The notes: generated from the sequence alone by a model not told the origin. A stretch of DNA of 64,000 nucleotides from Streptomyces sp. NBC_00358 (GCF_036099295.1 NZ_CP107976.1:3658001-3722000), one strand, 5' to 3'. Positions 1 through 9,697 are shown, numbered from the stretch's first letter. Program-made: numbers and translations.

Positions 1-982
1 CACCCGCCCGCATCGCGAGCGCGATCCGCCGGGTGGGCGCCGGATCCGCGAAGTACCCGGTGAGGAGCTGATTGCTGCGGGTCGTCTCCACCTTGACGGC
101 GGTGCGCGGCAGCAGGGTCACACCGAGACCGCCTGCGACCAGTTGGACGAGGGTCGACAGGCCCGCGGCGGTGGTGGTGACCGGGGCGTCCGCGCGACCG
201 GCCTCACGGCAGATGTCCAGGGCCTGGTCGCGCAGGCAGTGGCCCTCGTCGAGCAGCAGCAACCGGAGTTCGCGCAGCGCCTCGCGGGGAATGCCCTCCC
301 GGCCGCCGAGCCAGTGGTCGAGTGGGGTGACCAGCACGAAGTCCTCGTCGAACAAAGGGAGTTCGACGACACCGGGCATGCCGAGGGGGACGGCGAGCAG
401 CAGCAGGTCGAGCCGTCCGACCGTGAGGCCCTCCAGCAGGCTGGCCGTCTGCTCCTCGTGCACCTGGAGGTCGAGGTCGGGGTAGCGCTCGTGGACGAGC
501 CGCAGGACGGTGGGCAGGAGGTAGGGGGCGACGGTCGGGATGACGCCGAGGCGCAGTGCCCCGGTGAACGGCGCGCGCACGGCCGCCGCCTCCTCCAGCA
601 GCGCGCCGACCTCGTCCAGCACCGCCTTGGCGCGTACGGCGAGACGCGCGCCGGCGGGCGACAGCAGTACTTTGCGGGTCGTACGCTCCAGCAGGGTCAC
701 GCCCAGGATCTCCTCCAGGGCGGAGACCGCGCCGGACAGCGCGGGCTGGCTCATGCCGATCGCGGCGGCCGCGTCACGGAAGTGCAGATGCTCGGCCACG
801 GCGGCGAAGGCCCGCAACTGCGCGAAGCTGGGGCTGGGGCTGCGGCGGCCGTTGACACCGCCCTTGCCCGCCCGGCCGACGGACCCCGGCCGGCCGAGGG
901 GCGAACCCGTCGCGCCGACGGCATCCTCCCTCCCCGGGATGCCCGTGCCGCCGGTGCCGGTAGGGCCGGTGGGGGTCTCCAT
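1..982 (-). CDS. oxyR: OxyR, LysR-family peroxide-sensing regulator (3' end cut by window edge)
   Basis: Translating leftward from the ATG at 982 gives about 327 residues before the window edge, so only the last few codons are missing. After a roughly 50-residue Gly/Pro/Arg-rich N-terminus comes the LysR winged helix (FAQLRAFAAVAEHLHFRDAA, then GMSQPALSGAVSALEE), followed by the substrate-binding fold. The segment GHCLRDQALDIC carries both cysteines of the OxyR redox switch, spaced as in E. coli Cys199 and Cys208. That is what makes this OxyR rather than a generic LysR protein. It is divergent from ahpC-ahpD, its usual peroxide-detoxification target, across a 174 bp gap containing a matching operator. 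The N-terminal extension is longer than usual, so a later start is possible. Confidence 0.93.
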   Translation of the reverse strand, partial: METPTGPTGTGGTGIPGREDAVGATGSPLGRPGSVGRAGKGGVNGRRSPSPSFAQLRAFAAVAEHLHFRDAAAAIGMSQPALSGAVSALEEILGVTLLERTTRKVLLSPAGARLAVRAKAVLDEVGALLEEAAAVRAPFTGALRLGVIPTVAPYLLPTVLRLVHERYPDLDLQVHEEQTASLLEGLTVGRLDLLLLAVPLGMPGVVELPLFDEDFVLVTPLDHWLGGREGIPREALRELRLLLLDEGHCLRDQALDICREAGRADAPVTTTAAGLSTLVQLVAGGLGVTLLPRTAVKVETTRSNQLLTGYFADPAPTRRIALAMRAG

Positions 983-1024
983 GGTCGCGCCTCTCGTTCC
1001 GGGTCAGGTCACCGACTGCTACTG

Positions 1025-1061
1025 ATAGTCGCACCCGATCAACGCGACCGAGTGTAGCTAT
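1025..1061. promoter_or_regulatory. Putative OxyR operator between oxyR and ahpC
   Basis: The 37 bp stretch reads ATAG-N7-CGAT-N7-ACCG-N7-CTAT. This has exactly the spacing of the enterobacterial OxyR consensus of four ATAG/CTAT elements ten to eleven bases apart. The two outer elements are perfect and the inner two are degenerate. It sits 43 bp upstream of the oxyR start and 95 bp upstream of the ahpC start, so one site could serve autoregulation and ahpCD induction. It is assigned by pattern only. Confidence 0.6.
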
Positions 1062-1156
1062 TTCCCGAATCAATGCGGGCTGTGCCAACATCACGTCCGT
1101 CCAACCCTCAGGGAAAGGCCCTCAAAAGGGGCTATCCCTTGCTGCAAGGAGAGCGC

Positions 1157-1711
1157 GTGCTCACTGTCGGTGACAAGTTCCCCCAGTTCGACCTGACCGC
1201 CTGCGTATCGCTGGAGAAGGGCCAGGAGTTCGAGCAGATCGACCACAAGACCTACGAGGGCAAGTGGAAGATCGTCTTCGCGTGGCCCAAGGACTTCACC
1301 TTCGTGTGCCCGACCGAGATCGCGGCCTTCGGCAAGCTGAACGAGGAGTTCGCCGACCGTGACGCGCAGGTGCTCGGCTTCTCCGGCGACTCCGAGTTCG
1401 TGCACCACGCCTGGCGCAAGGACCACGCCGACCTGCGTGACCTGCCCTTCCCGATGATGGCCGACTCGAAGCACGAGCTCATGCGCGACCTCGGCATCGA
1501 GGGCGAGGACGGCTTCGCCAAGCGTGCCGTCTTCATCGTCGACCAGAACAACGAGATCCAGTTCTCCATGGTGACCGCCGGTTCCGTCGGCCGTAACCCC
1601 AAGGAGGTCCTGCGGGTCCTGGACGCCCTCCAGACGGACGAGCTCTGCCCGTGCAACTGGACCAAGGGCGAGACGACCCTCGACCCGGTCGCCCTGCTGG
1701 CCGGTGAGTGA
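1157..1711 (+). CDS. ahpC: Alkyl hydroperoxide reductase C (2-Cys peroxiredoxin)
   Basis: This 184-residue typical 2-Cys peroxiredoxin reduces H2O2 and organic hydroperoxides. The peroxidatic Cys is in FTFVCPTEI (Cys51), and the C-terminal resolving region is ELCPCNW (Cys164, Cys166). The GTG at 1157 is preferred because AAGGAGAG lies just upstream at 1147-1153. An open frame reaching back to 1073 has no ribosome site and extends past the family N-terminus. The gene is followed 6 bp later by ahpD, which in actinobacteria acts as its electron donor, so the two form an operon. Control by the divergent OxyR is expected. Confidence 0.97.
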   Translation: MLTVGDKFPQFDLTACVSLEKGQEFEQIDHKTYEGKWKIVFAWPKDFTFVCPTEIAAFGKLNEEFADRDAQVLGFSGDSEFVHHAWRKDHADLRDLPFPMMADSKHELMRDLGIEGEDGFAKRAVFIVDQNNEIQFSMVTAGSVGRNPKEVLRVLDALQTDELCPCNWTKGETTLDPVALLAGE

Positions 1712-1717
1712 CCCTTC

Positions 1718-2251
1718 ATGGCCCTCGACGAACTGAAGTCCGCCCTACCGGACTACGCCAAGGATCTGCGCCTGAACCTCGGTTCGGTGATCGGCAACAG
1801 CGACCTCCCGCAGCAGCAGCTGTGGGGCACGGTGCTGGCCTGCGCCATCGCCTCGCGTTCGCCGCGCGTGCTGCGTGAGCTGGAGCCCGAGGCGAAGGAC
1901 CGGCTGTCCCCCGAGGCCTACACGGCCGCCAAGTCGGCCGCCGCGATCATGGCGATGAACAACGTCTTCTACCGGACGCGGCACCTGCTCTCCGACCCGG
2001 AGTACGGGACACTGCGCGCCGGTCTGCGGATGAACGTCATCGGCAACCCCGGCGTGGACAAGGTCGACTTCGAGCTGTGGTCGCTCGCCGTCTCCGCCGT
2101 CAACGGCTGCGGGCAGTGCCTCGACTCGCACGAGCAGGTGCTCCGCAAGGCCGGCGTCGACCGGGAGACGATCCAGGAGGCGGTCAAGATCGCGTCCGTC
2201 CTCCAGGCCGTCGGCGTCACGCTGGACGCCGAGGCCGTACTCGCCGAGTAG
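1718..2251 (+). CDS. ahpD: Alkyl hydroperoxidase D, AhpC-reducing partner
   Basis: This 177-residue protein of the AhpD family has the redox motif VNGCGQCLDSHE, a CxxC pair at Cys131/Cys134 followed by His138. In mycobacterial AhpD these residues form the proton relay and thiol pair. It recycles oxidised AhpC in place of AhpF, which is absent here. Its length matches the family. It follows ahpC by 6 bp and is almost certainly co-transcribed with it. Downstream it converges on the AI-2E-type permease gene. Confidence 0.96.
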   Translation: MALDELKSALPDYAKDLRLNLGSVIGNSDLPQQQLWGTVLACAIASRSPRVLRELEPEAKDRLSPEAYTAAKSAAAIMAMNNVFYRTRHLLSDPEYGTLRAGLRMNVIGNPGVDKVDFELWSLAVSAVNGCGQCLDSHEQVLRKAGVDRETIQEAVKIASVLQAVGVTLDAEAVLAE

Positions 2252-2305
2252 CTCTCGCCGCGCGGTTCCCGCGCACCGGGCGGGCCTCGGCCGCTCCGAC
2301 AAAAA

Positions 2306-2340
2306 AGGGCCCCGTTCACCTGTCTGGTGAGCGGGGCCCT
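2306..2340 (-). terminator. Terminator of the AI-2E permease gene (possibly bidirectional)
   Basis: A 15 bp stem (one G-T wobble) with loop TGTCT. A run of six A on the left becomes a U-tract for leftward transcripts, so it mainly ends the permease gene at 2360. The stem would also stop ahpCD readthrough. Confidence 0.88.
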
Positions 2341-2359
2341 GAGTCGTCCGTGAAGGCCG

Positions 2360-3790
2360 CTACGGAGTCAGGCGGTGGGCCGGGGACGCGTCCAGGGCGG
2401 TGGCGCCCCGGGGCTCCGGCGCATGACGCAGGTCCGCTTCGCGGGCGTACGAACGCAGGTACACGACCACCGTGTTGGTCACCGCGACCAGCGGGACCGC
2501 GACGACCGCTCCGCCGATGCCGGCGACCATGCCACCCGCCGCGACGGACAGGACCACCGCGAGGGGGTGGACGCGGACCGCCCGGCCGAGGATGAAGGGC
2601 TGCAGGATGTGGCCCTCGATCTGCTGGACGGCGAGGACCACGAGAAGGGTCATGACGGCGGCGAAGACGCCCTGGGTCACCAGCGCGACGACCACCGCCA
2701 GCGCCCCGGAGATCACCGCGCCCACCAGCGGGATGAACGCTCCGAGGAAGATGAAGACCGCGAGCGGCACGGCCATGGGGACCTTGAGGAAGTAGATGCC
2801 CAGGCCGATGAAGATCGCGTCGATCATGGCCACTATCACCGTGCCGCGGACGTACGCCGTGAGCGTGCGCCATGCGCGCGGGCCCGCGCCCGCGACCCCG
2901 GTCCGGGCGGCGGCCGGGACGAGCTTGAGCGACCACTCCCAGATCCGCTTGCCGTCGTAGAGCAGGAAGAGGGTCGAGAACATCGTGAGCAGGATGCCCG
3001 TGAGCGCCTCGACGATCACCGTCACGCCCTGCAGGCCCGCCGAGGTGATCTGGTCCGTGTTCGCGCCGATCGCCTCGCGGAGATTCTTCGCGATCTTGTT
3101 GATCTGCTTGTCGGTCACGTGGAACGGGCCTTTGAGGAGCCACTTGCGCAGCTCGTCGATGCCGTCCTGGATCTGGTTGGAGAGGTTGTCGATGTTCTCC
3201 TGGACCTGCCAGACCACGAACCAGCCGATCAGCCCCATGATGACGAAGCCGAGGATCGCGGTGAGCGCGGTGGCGAGCCCGCGCGGCACTCCGTAACGCG
3301 TCAGCCGGGCCACCGTCGGCTGGAGCAGCGCGGTGATGAGCAGCGCGGCCACGAAGGCCAGCACCACCAGTTGCACGGCGCTGATGACCCGCATCAGCAC
3401 CCAGACGGTGCCCGCGAGGATGAGCAGGCGCCAGCCGGCCTCGGCTGCGACGCGCACTCCCCACGGCACGGCGAAGGCCGGGTCGGGGCGCTGGTGCGTC
3501 AGGGCGTACGCGGTGGCCGCGACCGTCTCGTCGGAGGGGCGCTGGACCGGGAGCGCGGACGGCTCGGCCTCCGCCGCCGCGTCCTTCGCAGGCTCGGGAG
3601 CCTCCGAGTGGGCAGCGGGCGTGTCGCGGGACGCGCGTGGGTCGAGGGGAGCATGCCCGTCGAGGGGTGCCTCGCCGCCGAGGGAGACCTGTGACTCCAG
3701 TTCGACCTCGGCGCGGCGTTCGTCCAACCGCTCACCCAGCTCCGTGAGTCCGGCGCCGAGCCTGCCGAGCCATCCTGGTACACGCGACAT
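2360..3790 (-). CDS. AI-2E (UPF0118) family membrane permease
   Basis: A 476-residue integral membrane protein. The first 130 residues are hydrophilic and charged. A block of hydrophobic helices follows, with LLILAGTVWVLMRVISA first and then VVLAFVAALLITALLQP. The later GGMVAGIGGAVVAVPLVAV segment is typical of the AI-2E/PerM family, which includes autoinducer-2 exporters and Na+/H+ antiporters; the substrate cannot be read from sequence. ATG 3790 is preceded by AAAGGACG on the coding strand, and an upstream in-frame ATG at 3856 lacks such a site. It is monocistronic with terminators on both sides. Confidence 0.88.
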   Translation of the reverse strand: MSRVPGWLGRLGAGLTELGERLDERRAEVELESQVSLGGEAPLDGHAPLDPRASRDTPAAHSEAPEPAKDAAAEAEPSALPVQRPSDETVAATAYALTHQRPDPAFAVPWGVRVAAEAGWRLLILAGTVWVLMRVISAVQLVVLAFVAALLITALLQPTVARLTRYGVPRGLATALTAILGFVIMGLIGWFVVWQVQENIDNLSNQIQDGIDELRKWLLKGPFHVTDKQINKIAKNLREAIGANTDQITSAGLQGVTVIVEALTGILLTMFSTLFLLYDGKRIWEWSLKLVPAAARTGVAGAGPRAWRTLTAYVRGTVIVAMIDAIFIGLGIYFLKVPMAVPLAVFIFLGAFIPLVGAVISGALAVVVALVTQGVFAAVMTLLVVLAVQQIEGHILQPFILGRAVRVHPLAVVLSVAAGGMVAGIGGAVVAVPLVAVTNTVVVYLRSYAREADLRHAPEPRGATALDASPAHRLTP

Positions 3791-3860
3791 GAGACGTCCT
3801 TTTCCCCCGCTGCTCCCCACCAGTCCCCCCGGGAGTCGTCGGGTCCGACCGTACATGGCC

Positions 3861-3893
3861 GAAGCCCCTCCCCCTATGACGGGGAGGGGCTTC
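3861..3893 (-). terminator. Terminator downstream of the secreted transglycosylase-like gene
   Basis: A perfect 13 bp stem (GAAGCCCCTCCCC with its complement) and a 7-base loop, 33 bp past the stop at 3927. It ends leftward transcription before the permease gene. Confidence 0.85.
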
Positions 3894-3926
3894 GCAAGGT
3901 TGAGCGGCCGTTGGACGGCCCGGAAC

Positions 3927-4625
3927 CTAGTACCAGCTGTTGGCCTGCCAGAACGACCAGGCCTCGCACGGGCTGCCGTACCGGCTGTTCATGTAGTTGA
4001 GGCCCCACTTGATCTGCGTGGCCGGATTGGTCTGCCAGTCGGACCCGGCGGACGCGTACTTGCCCGCGGGCAGAGCCTGGAAGAGGCCGTAGGCACCCGA
4101 GGAGGCGTTGACGGCGTGGTAGTTCCAGCTCGACTCGTGGTTCACGATGTTGCTGAAGCACTGGAACTGACCGCTCGGCACCATCTGCGCCGCCATCGCC
4201 TGGATCTGGGCGACGCTGTACGAGGACTGCACGGAGAAGGTGGAGGCGTCACGCGTCGCGGAGCGGCTGGCCGCTTCCTTCGCCGCCTTACGCTCCTTGG
4301 CTTCCTGCTCGGCCTTCGCGGCAGCCTTCTGCTTCGCGACGGCGTCGTCGGCCGCCTGCTTGCGGGCGGACTCCTCCGCGTCCTTCTTGGCGCTCGCGTC
4401 GGCGGCGATGGCCTGGGCGTCGGCCTGCTGCGTCAGTGACGCGGTCTGCACCTGGGCCTGCTGGCCCGCAGGTATGTCTGCGAGGAGAGTCGAGTCGCTC
4501 GCTGTCGCCTCGGCATCGTTCGAGGGCTGGGCGACGCTGCCTGAGGCAACTCCGACCACGCTTCCGACAGCGGTGACCGCCGTGGCCGAAGCCACTGCGA
4601 ATCCCCGGACCGAAATCCGGCTCAC
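3927..4625 (-). CDS. Secreted transglycosylase-like (SLT/lysozyme-fold) protein
   Basis: A 232-residue exported protein. A hydrophobic signal segment (FAVASATAVTAVGSVVGVASG) comes first. An Ala/Lys/Glu-rich region around residues 60-115 probably forms a coiled coil. The C-terminal domain starts near IVNHESSWNYHAVN and continues ASSGAYGLFQALP, as in soluble lytic transglycosylase-like domains, where the Glu of the HESSW motif is the candidate acid. It probably cleaves peptidoglycan at the cell surface. GTG 4625 is chosen for the GGAAGG site five bases upstream; ATG 4643 in the same frame is an alternative that adds six residues. A terminator follows it. Confidence 0.85.
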   Translation of the reverse strand: MSRISVRGFAVASATAVTAVGSVVGVASGSVAQPSNDAEATASDSTLLADIPAGQQAQVQTASLTQQADAQAIAADASAKKDAEESARKQAADDAVAKQKAAAKAEQEAKERKAAKEAASRSATRDASTFSVQSSYSVAQIQAMAAQMVPSGQFQCFSNIVNHESSWNYHAVNASSGAYGLFQALPAGKYASAGSDWQTNPATQIKWGLNYMNSRYGSPCEAWSFWQANSWY

Positions 4626-5052
4626 ACGGTTTCCTTCCAGCATCGCCCGTTTAGGTGACCCTCGCGGACGCAATCGTGCCCCTCGGCGCTGGCCTCCCAA
4701 CTGCGGGGTCACGGGGAGACACGGGCCCGGTGGGCAACTCCCGCTCGGGGAGCGCCGCGTGGTGCGCGGGCGGCATACGACGGCTCTATGGAGTTCTGAG
4801 GTTCCGGTGTTGCCGTACCGCTGGGGATACAGCTGTGTCGTATGCGGGGCCTGACAGGAGTGAGACTTTAGCCGCAACCCGACGCCGCAAGGCAATTCCG
4901 CGTCGCGTGTGAAAGCTCACACCCCGTTTGCCTCAGCTGTTTCCTGGAAACGCCAGCGCAGCAGGACGCCGCCCGGCTAAGCTTTTTGCCTTTGCCGGGC
5001 GGCGCCAACCAGCGTGTATCCACCACCCTTTGACCAGGTGGGGCAGTCGGGA
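4626..5052. other. 427 bp non-coding region between phoH and the transglycosylase-like gene
   Basis: No convincing gene is present. Open frames here are short and Arg-rich. It holds the 5' leader and presumed promoter of the transglycosylase-like gene, a perfect inverted repeat GTGTGA-N4-TCACAC at 4907-4922, and a long GC stem at 4968-5004. I looked for the ydaO/c-di-AMP riboswitch that precedes some Streptomyces wall-hydrolase genes and did not recognise it. Confidence 0.6.
4968..5004 (-). terminator. Hairpin downstream of phoH
   Basis: A perfect 11 bp stem (CGCCGCCCGGC with its complement) with a 16-base pyrimidine-rich loop, 48 bp beyond the phoH stop. It is a likely terminator of leftward transcription. 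Confidence 0.6.
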
Positions 5053-6378
5053 TCAGATCTGCCCGTCCTCCAGCATTTCGGTCACGAGTGCCGCAATCTG
5101 GGACCTCTCCGAACGATTCAGCGTGACGTGCGCGAAGAGCGGATGGCCCTTCAACTTCTCGACGACGGCGACCACTCCGTCGTACCGCCCGACCCGCAGA
5201 TTGTCCCTTTGCGCCACATCGTGGGTCAGAACCACCCGCGAATTGGCGCCGATCCGGGACAGAACGGTCAACAGGACGTTCCGTTCCAGGGACTGGGCCT
5301 CGTCGACGATCACGAACGCGTCATGGAGCGAGCGGCCGCGGATGTGCGTGAGCGGCAGGACCTCCAGCATCCCGCGCGCGGTGACCTCCTCGATGACCTC
5401 GCGGCTGGCGACCGCGGAGAGCGTGTCGAACACCGCCTGGGCCCAGGGGCCCATCTTCTCGGACTCGGAGCCGGGCAGATAGCCGAGCTCCTGCCCGCCC
5501 ACCGCGTACAGCGGCCGGAAGACCATCACCTTCTGGTGCTGGCGGCGTTCGAGGACGGCCTCCAGGCCCGCGCAGAGCGCGAGCGCGGACTTGCCGGTGC
5601 CGGCCCGGCCGCCCATCGACAGGATCCCGATGTCCGGGTCGAGCAGCAGATCCAGCGCGATGCGCTGCTCCGCGCTGCGGCCCTTGATGCCGAACGCCTC
5701 CCGGTCGCCGCGCACCAGCCGGACGTTGCCCTCGGCGGTGACGCGGCCGAGGGCCTTGCCACGCTCCGACTGGATCGTCAGGCCCGTGTGCACGGGCAGG
5801 CCGGCCGCTTCGGGGACGTAGACGTGCCCCTCCTCGAAGAGGATGTCCACCTGCTCGCCCGGCAGGGTCAGTTCGGACATTCCGGTCCAGCCGGAGGAGC
5901 CCGTGATGGCGAGCTCCGCGCGGTACTCCTCGGCGAGGAGACCCACGGAGGACGCCTTGATCCTGAGCGGCAGGTCCTTCGAGACGACGGTGACGTCGAA
6001 TCCCTCGGCCTGGAGGTTGCGGGCGACCGCGAGGATGCGGGAGTCGTTGTCCCCCAGGCGGTACCCGCTGGGCAGGACGCTGGGGTCCGAGTGGTTGAGC
6101 TCGACGCGTACGGTCCCGCCGAGTTCCCCGACCGGGATCGGAGAGTCGAGGCGGCCGTGCCGGACCCGGAACTCGTCGAGCAGGCGCAGGGCCTGCCGGG
6201 CGAAGTAGCCGAGTTCGGGATGGTGCCGCTTGGCCTCCAGCTCCGTGACCACGACGATCGGGAGCACCACTTCATGCTCGTCGAAGCGGCTCAGGGCGTT
6301 GGGATCGGCCAGCAGGACGCTGGTGTCGAGAACATAGGTGCGCCGGTCAGGCGTGCGGCGCTTTGTGCTGGTCACCAC
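5053..6378 (-). CDS. PIN-PhoH (PhoH2-type) ATPase/ribonuclease
   Basis: About 441 residues. An N-terminal PIN nuclease domain (YVLDTSVLLADP, then VVVTELEAKRHH and SRILAVARNL) is followed by a PhoH P-loop ATPase domain with Walker A GRAGTGKSALAL and Walker B-like FVIVDEAQSL. This PhoH2 architecture has RNA helicase and ribonuclease activity in studied actinobacteria. Two adjacent GTG codons at 6378 and 6375 precede TSTKRRTPDRR. I use the first, although no strong ribosome site is visible. The gene lies 320 bp downstream of uppS in the same direction, separated by a terminator. Confidence 0.9.
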   Translation of the reverse strand: MVTSTKRRTPDRRTYVLDTSVLLADPNALSRFDEHEVVLPIVVVTELEAKRHHPELGYFARQALRLLDEFRVRHGRLDSPIPVGELGGTVRVELNHSDPSVLPSGYRLGDNDSRILAVARNLQAEGFDVTVVSKDLPLRIKASSVGLLAEEYRAELAITGSSGWTGMSELTLPGEQVDILFEEGHVYVPEAAGLPVHTGLTIQSERGKALGRVTAEGNVRLVRGDREAFGIKGRSAEQRIALDLLLDPDIGILSMGGRAGTGKSALALCAGLEAVLERRQHQKVMVFRPLYAVGGQELGYLPGSESEKMGPWAQAVFDTLSAVASREVIEEVTARGMLEVLPLTHIRGRSLHDAFVIVDEAQSLERNVLLTVLSRIGANSRVVLTHDVAQRDNLRVGRYDGVVAVVEKLKGHPLFAHVTLNRSERSQIAALVTEMLEDGQI

Positions 6379-6698
6379 GGAAGGACGTACCCCCTCGGAT
6401 GAGGTCGGGGAGCGACGAAGGAGATCTGGACCGGTTACAGGCACCGATGCGCGGGCCGAAAACCGGCCCTCCGCTTCGTCCGTACTGACCGCACGGTCGG
6501 GCTGGTGCAAAGGGCCTCCCGGGCGGACGGCCCCGAGCCGTCCGCTGAGATACGACACCCGTGGTTCGGGTGTCGACCTGCAAGGCTTATGCCCTCGAAC
6601 GAGCTAAGCCATGCCACGGCATATGACGGCGCGTTCGTTAACTCCCGATGACGTACGTCCCCGCGAGGTGTCCCGGGCACGGCGGGACACCTCGGGAT
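6379..6698. other. 320 bp non-coding gap between uppS and phoH
   Basis: No gene is supported. Besides the uppS terminator at 6664-6694 it contains a perfect 9 bp hairpin at 6553-6575 (CGACACCCG, loop TGGTT) in the phoH leader. The remainder presumably carries the phoH promoter. Confidence 0.55.
6664..6694 (-). terminator. Terminator of uppS
   Basis: A perfect 12 bp stem (CGAGGTGTCCCG with its complement) with a 7-base loop, starting 4 bp after the uppS stop codon at 6699. There is no U-run, as is common for terminators in this genus. Confidence 0.8.
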
Positions 6699-7472
6699 TC
6701 AGCCTCCGTAACGGCGGTGTCGCGCCGCGTAGTCACGCAGGGCGCGAAGGAAGTCGACCTTGCGGAAGGCGGGCCAGAAGACTTCGCAGAAGTAGTACTC
6801 GGAGTGAGCGGTCTGCCAGAGCATGAAACCGGACAGCCGCTGTTCACCGCTGGTGCGGATCACCAGGTCGGGATCGGGCTGCGCGCCGGTGTAGAGGTGC
6901 CTGCCGATGAGGTCGACGTCGACGCGGTCCGCGAGGTCCTCCATCGAGGTGCCCTTGTCGGCGGCGTCGAGGATCATCGAGCGCACGGCGTCGGCGATCT
7001 CCTGGCGGCCTCCGTAGCCGATGGCGACGTTGACGACTATCCCCTCGACATGGGCGGTGGTCTCCTCGGCCTCCTTGAGCGCCGACTGCATCGGGGAGGG
7101 CAGGATGTCCCGCGTGCCGACGTGGTGCACCCGCCAGCGGCCGTCGGCCGCCAGGGTGCGGACGACGCCCTCGATGATGCCGAGGAGCGGACCGAGCTCC
7201 TCCTGCGGGCGGTCGAAGTTGTCGGTGGACAGCAGCCACAGCGTGACGACCTCGACATCGGTCTCCGAGCACCAGCCGAGGAACTCACCGATCTTGTCGG
7301 CCCCGGCGCGGTGGCCCTGGGCGGTGGTGGAACCCGCCGCCTTCGCCCAGCGCCGGTTGCCGTCCATGATGACGCCGATGTGCTTGGGCACCTGGTCGTG
7401 GTCGAGGTGGCCTTCCACCCTGCGTGCATAGAACCTGACCAGCAGACGGCGCAGGTTGTCGCGCAAGGTCAC
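6699..7472 (-). CDS. uppS: Isoprenyl transferase (cis-prenyl / undecaprenyl diphosphate synthase family)
   Basis: 257 residues, the family length. The catalytic Asp lies in HIGVIMDGNRRWAK near the N-terminus. The C-terminal diphosphate-binding signature RTSGEQRLSGFMLW and the metal/substrate Glu in YFCEVFWP are also intact. It condenses isopentenyl diphosphate onto an allylic primer to make a Z-polyprenyl diphosphate, the lipid carrier for wall polymers. Streptomyces usually carry two such paralogues. Which chain length this one makes is not readable from sequence. It starts at a GTG at 7472. Confidence 0.93.
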   Translation of the reverse strand: MTLRDNLRRLLVRFYARRVEGHLDHDQVPKHIGVIMDGNRRWAKAAGSTTAQGHRAGADKIGEFLGWCSETDVEVVTLWLLSTDNFDRPQEELGPLLGIIEGVVRTLAADGRWRVHHVGTRDILPSPMQSALKEAEETTAHVEGIVVNVAIGYGGRQEIADAVRSMILDAADKGTSMEDLADRVDVDLIGRHLYTGAQPDPDLVIRTSGEQRLSGFMLWQTAHSEYYFCEVFWPAFRKVDFLRALRDYAARHRRYGG

Positions 7473-7616
7473 GTGTTGTCAGCCCCTCCGTGCGGATCGG
7501 ACAGCCGCGCCCGAGCACAGTCCCTGTCCATATGACGATCCCCCGGGGCGAAGCCTACCCCCGCGAAACGCCGGAGCTGCCGAGGGGCGTGTGAGCCCTG
7601 ACATAGGTTCGTCCAC

Positions 7617-8654
<1,038 letters not shown>

Positions 8655-8742
8655 GTCACCGGAATCTCCCCGCCGCACGAGGCGGCCCGACCAGGGGGCG
8701 CACGGGGGCGCCCGCCGGGCGGGCCGTCGCGGGCACAAAAAA

Positions 8743-8777
8743 CGGGCCGGTCCGTGGGGGGGAGACGGACCGGCCCG
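8743..8777 (+). terminator. Terminator downstream of the aldo/keto reductase
   Basis: A perfect 13 bp stem (CGGGCCGGTCCGT with its complement) and a 9-base G-rich loop, about 90 bp after the stop. An A-run precedes it on the left. Confidence 0.82.
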
Positions 8778-9064
8778 AGGGGGGGTTTCCACCATAACCC
8801 TTCGTAAGTGATGCTGCGTGCATCCGCGTGCCACAACTACTCTCCGGAGTCGTCCGGCGACGCCGAGATGAGCGTGGAACCATCGATTCCGGGTGTGATC
8901 ATGGCCGAATCACAGCTAATTCAAAGGGAATCGCGGAGGATTGGTGGAGATCCAATGGGTCTGCGCCCGCTTTTGCCACATGGCGTCGAGTTGCCCCCAG
9001 GTACTCCGGGCGGGTGATGCGCGTGGCGTGCCACCACTTGACTCCGCCCGCTAACTTCGCACCC
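8778..9064. other. Gap upstream of the DUF192 gene
   Basis: Nothing is firmly supported. It is less GC-rich than the surroundings (for example CACAGCTAATTCAAAGGGAA around 8912-8931), which suits a promoter region. A 69-codon open frame at 8808-9017 has no family I recognise and no ribosome site, so I do not call it. Confidence 0.4.
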
Positions 9065-9409
9065 ATGGCCACGTTCACGACGGACACGACGGAGGGTGCG
9101 GCCGGACCCGTACCCCTGGAAGTCGCCGCGACGGCGCGCGCCCGGCGCCGCGGACTGCTCGGACGTCCGGGGATCGAGGGCGCGCTCCTGCTGGCGCCGG
9201 CGAACTCGGTGCACACACTGGGGATGCGGTTCGCGATCGACGTCGCCTATCTCGACCGGTCGTCGCGGGTCCTGGCGGTGCGCACGATGCGTCCGGGCCG
9301 GCTGGGACTGCCGCGGCCGAGGGCCCGGCGGGTCCTGGAGGCGGAGGCCGGGGCGATGGAGCGATGGGGTGTGCGGCGCGGGGCGCTGATCACGGTCCAG
9401 GACGGCTGA
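9065..9409 (+). CDS. DUF192 domain protein
   Basis: 114 residues covering a DUF192 domain: RARRRGLLGRPGIEGALLL, then SVHTLGMRFAIDVAYLDR and the hydrophobic beta-strands VLAVRTMRPGRLGLPRPRARRVLE. The function of the family is unknown; members are small and often secreted or archaeal/bacterial stand-alone proteins. No signal peptide is visible from ATG 9065. An in-frame ATG at 9017 would add 16 residues. Neither has a clear ribosome site, so the start is uncertain. It is monocistronic with a terminator 22 bp downstream. Confidence 0.8.
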   Translation: MATFTTDTTEGAAGPVPLEVAATARARRRGLLGRPGIEGALLLAPANSVHTLGMRFAIDVAYLDRSSRVLAVRTMRPGRLGLPRPRARRVLEAEAGAMERWGVRRGALITVQDG

Positions 9410-9431
9410 CGGCACGTCACCGGGTAAGGCA

Positions 9432-9462
9432 GCACCGCGCAGCCCCCTCCTCTGCGCGGTGC
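9432..9462 (+). terminator. Terminator of the DUF192 gene
   Basis: A perfect 11 bp stem (GCACCGCGCAG with its complement) and a 9-base pyrimidine loop just after the stop codon. The remaining bases to 9697 hold no gene that I can support. Confidence 0.75.
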
Positions 9463-9697
9463 CACACGCGCAGCTTTGCTCACGCGAATTACCTTGGTCT
9501 GAACTTACGTGAGCCAAACATTGGTGACGAGACACGCTCGATAACGATGTGGAAAACCCGTGCAGATCCGCCGCGCACGGCGAGGCGGCGCCGTCGGGCG
9601 CCCGTCCGTCATCCGGACGGACATCTCACGCCGAGCGCCCCTCAAAGGGTTGTTTTCGGTCAATCGGCCCCAGCGGGTGATCCTCGGCCGTTCTTGT

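Noticed and set aside
143..1057. A long plus-strand open frame across the oxyR region
   Set aside because: It is the antisense shadow of oxyR; the minus strand encodes an intact LysR protein with the OxyR cysteines.
4644..4900. A c-di-AMP (ydaO) riboswitch before the transglycosylase-like gene
   Set aside because: Expected conserved blocks were not recognisable by eye; a covariance-model search would be decisive.
4907..4922. GTGTGA-N4-TCACAC as a Crp site
   Set aside because: The spacer is four bases, whereas a Crp site needs six; kept only as an inverted repeat.
8808..9017. 69-codon open frame upstream of the DUF192 gene
   Set aside because: No ribosome site, no family, and composition fits promoter DNA.
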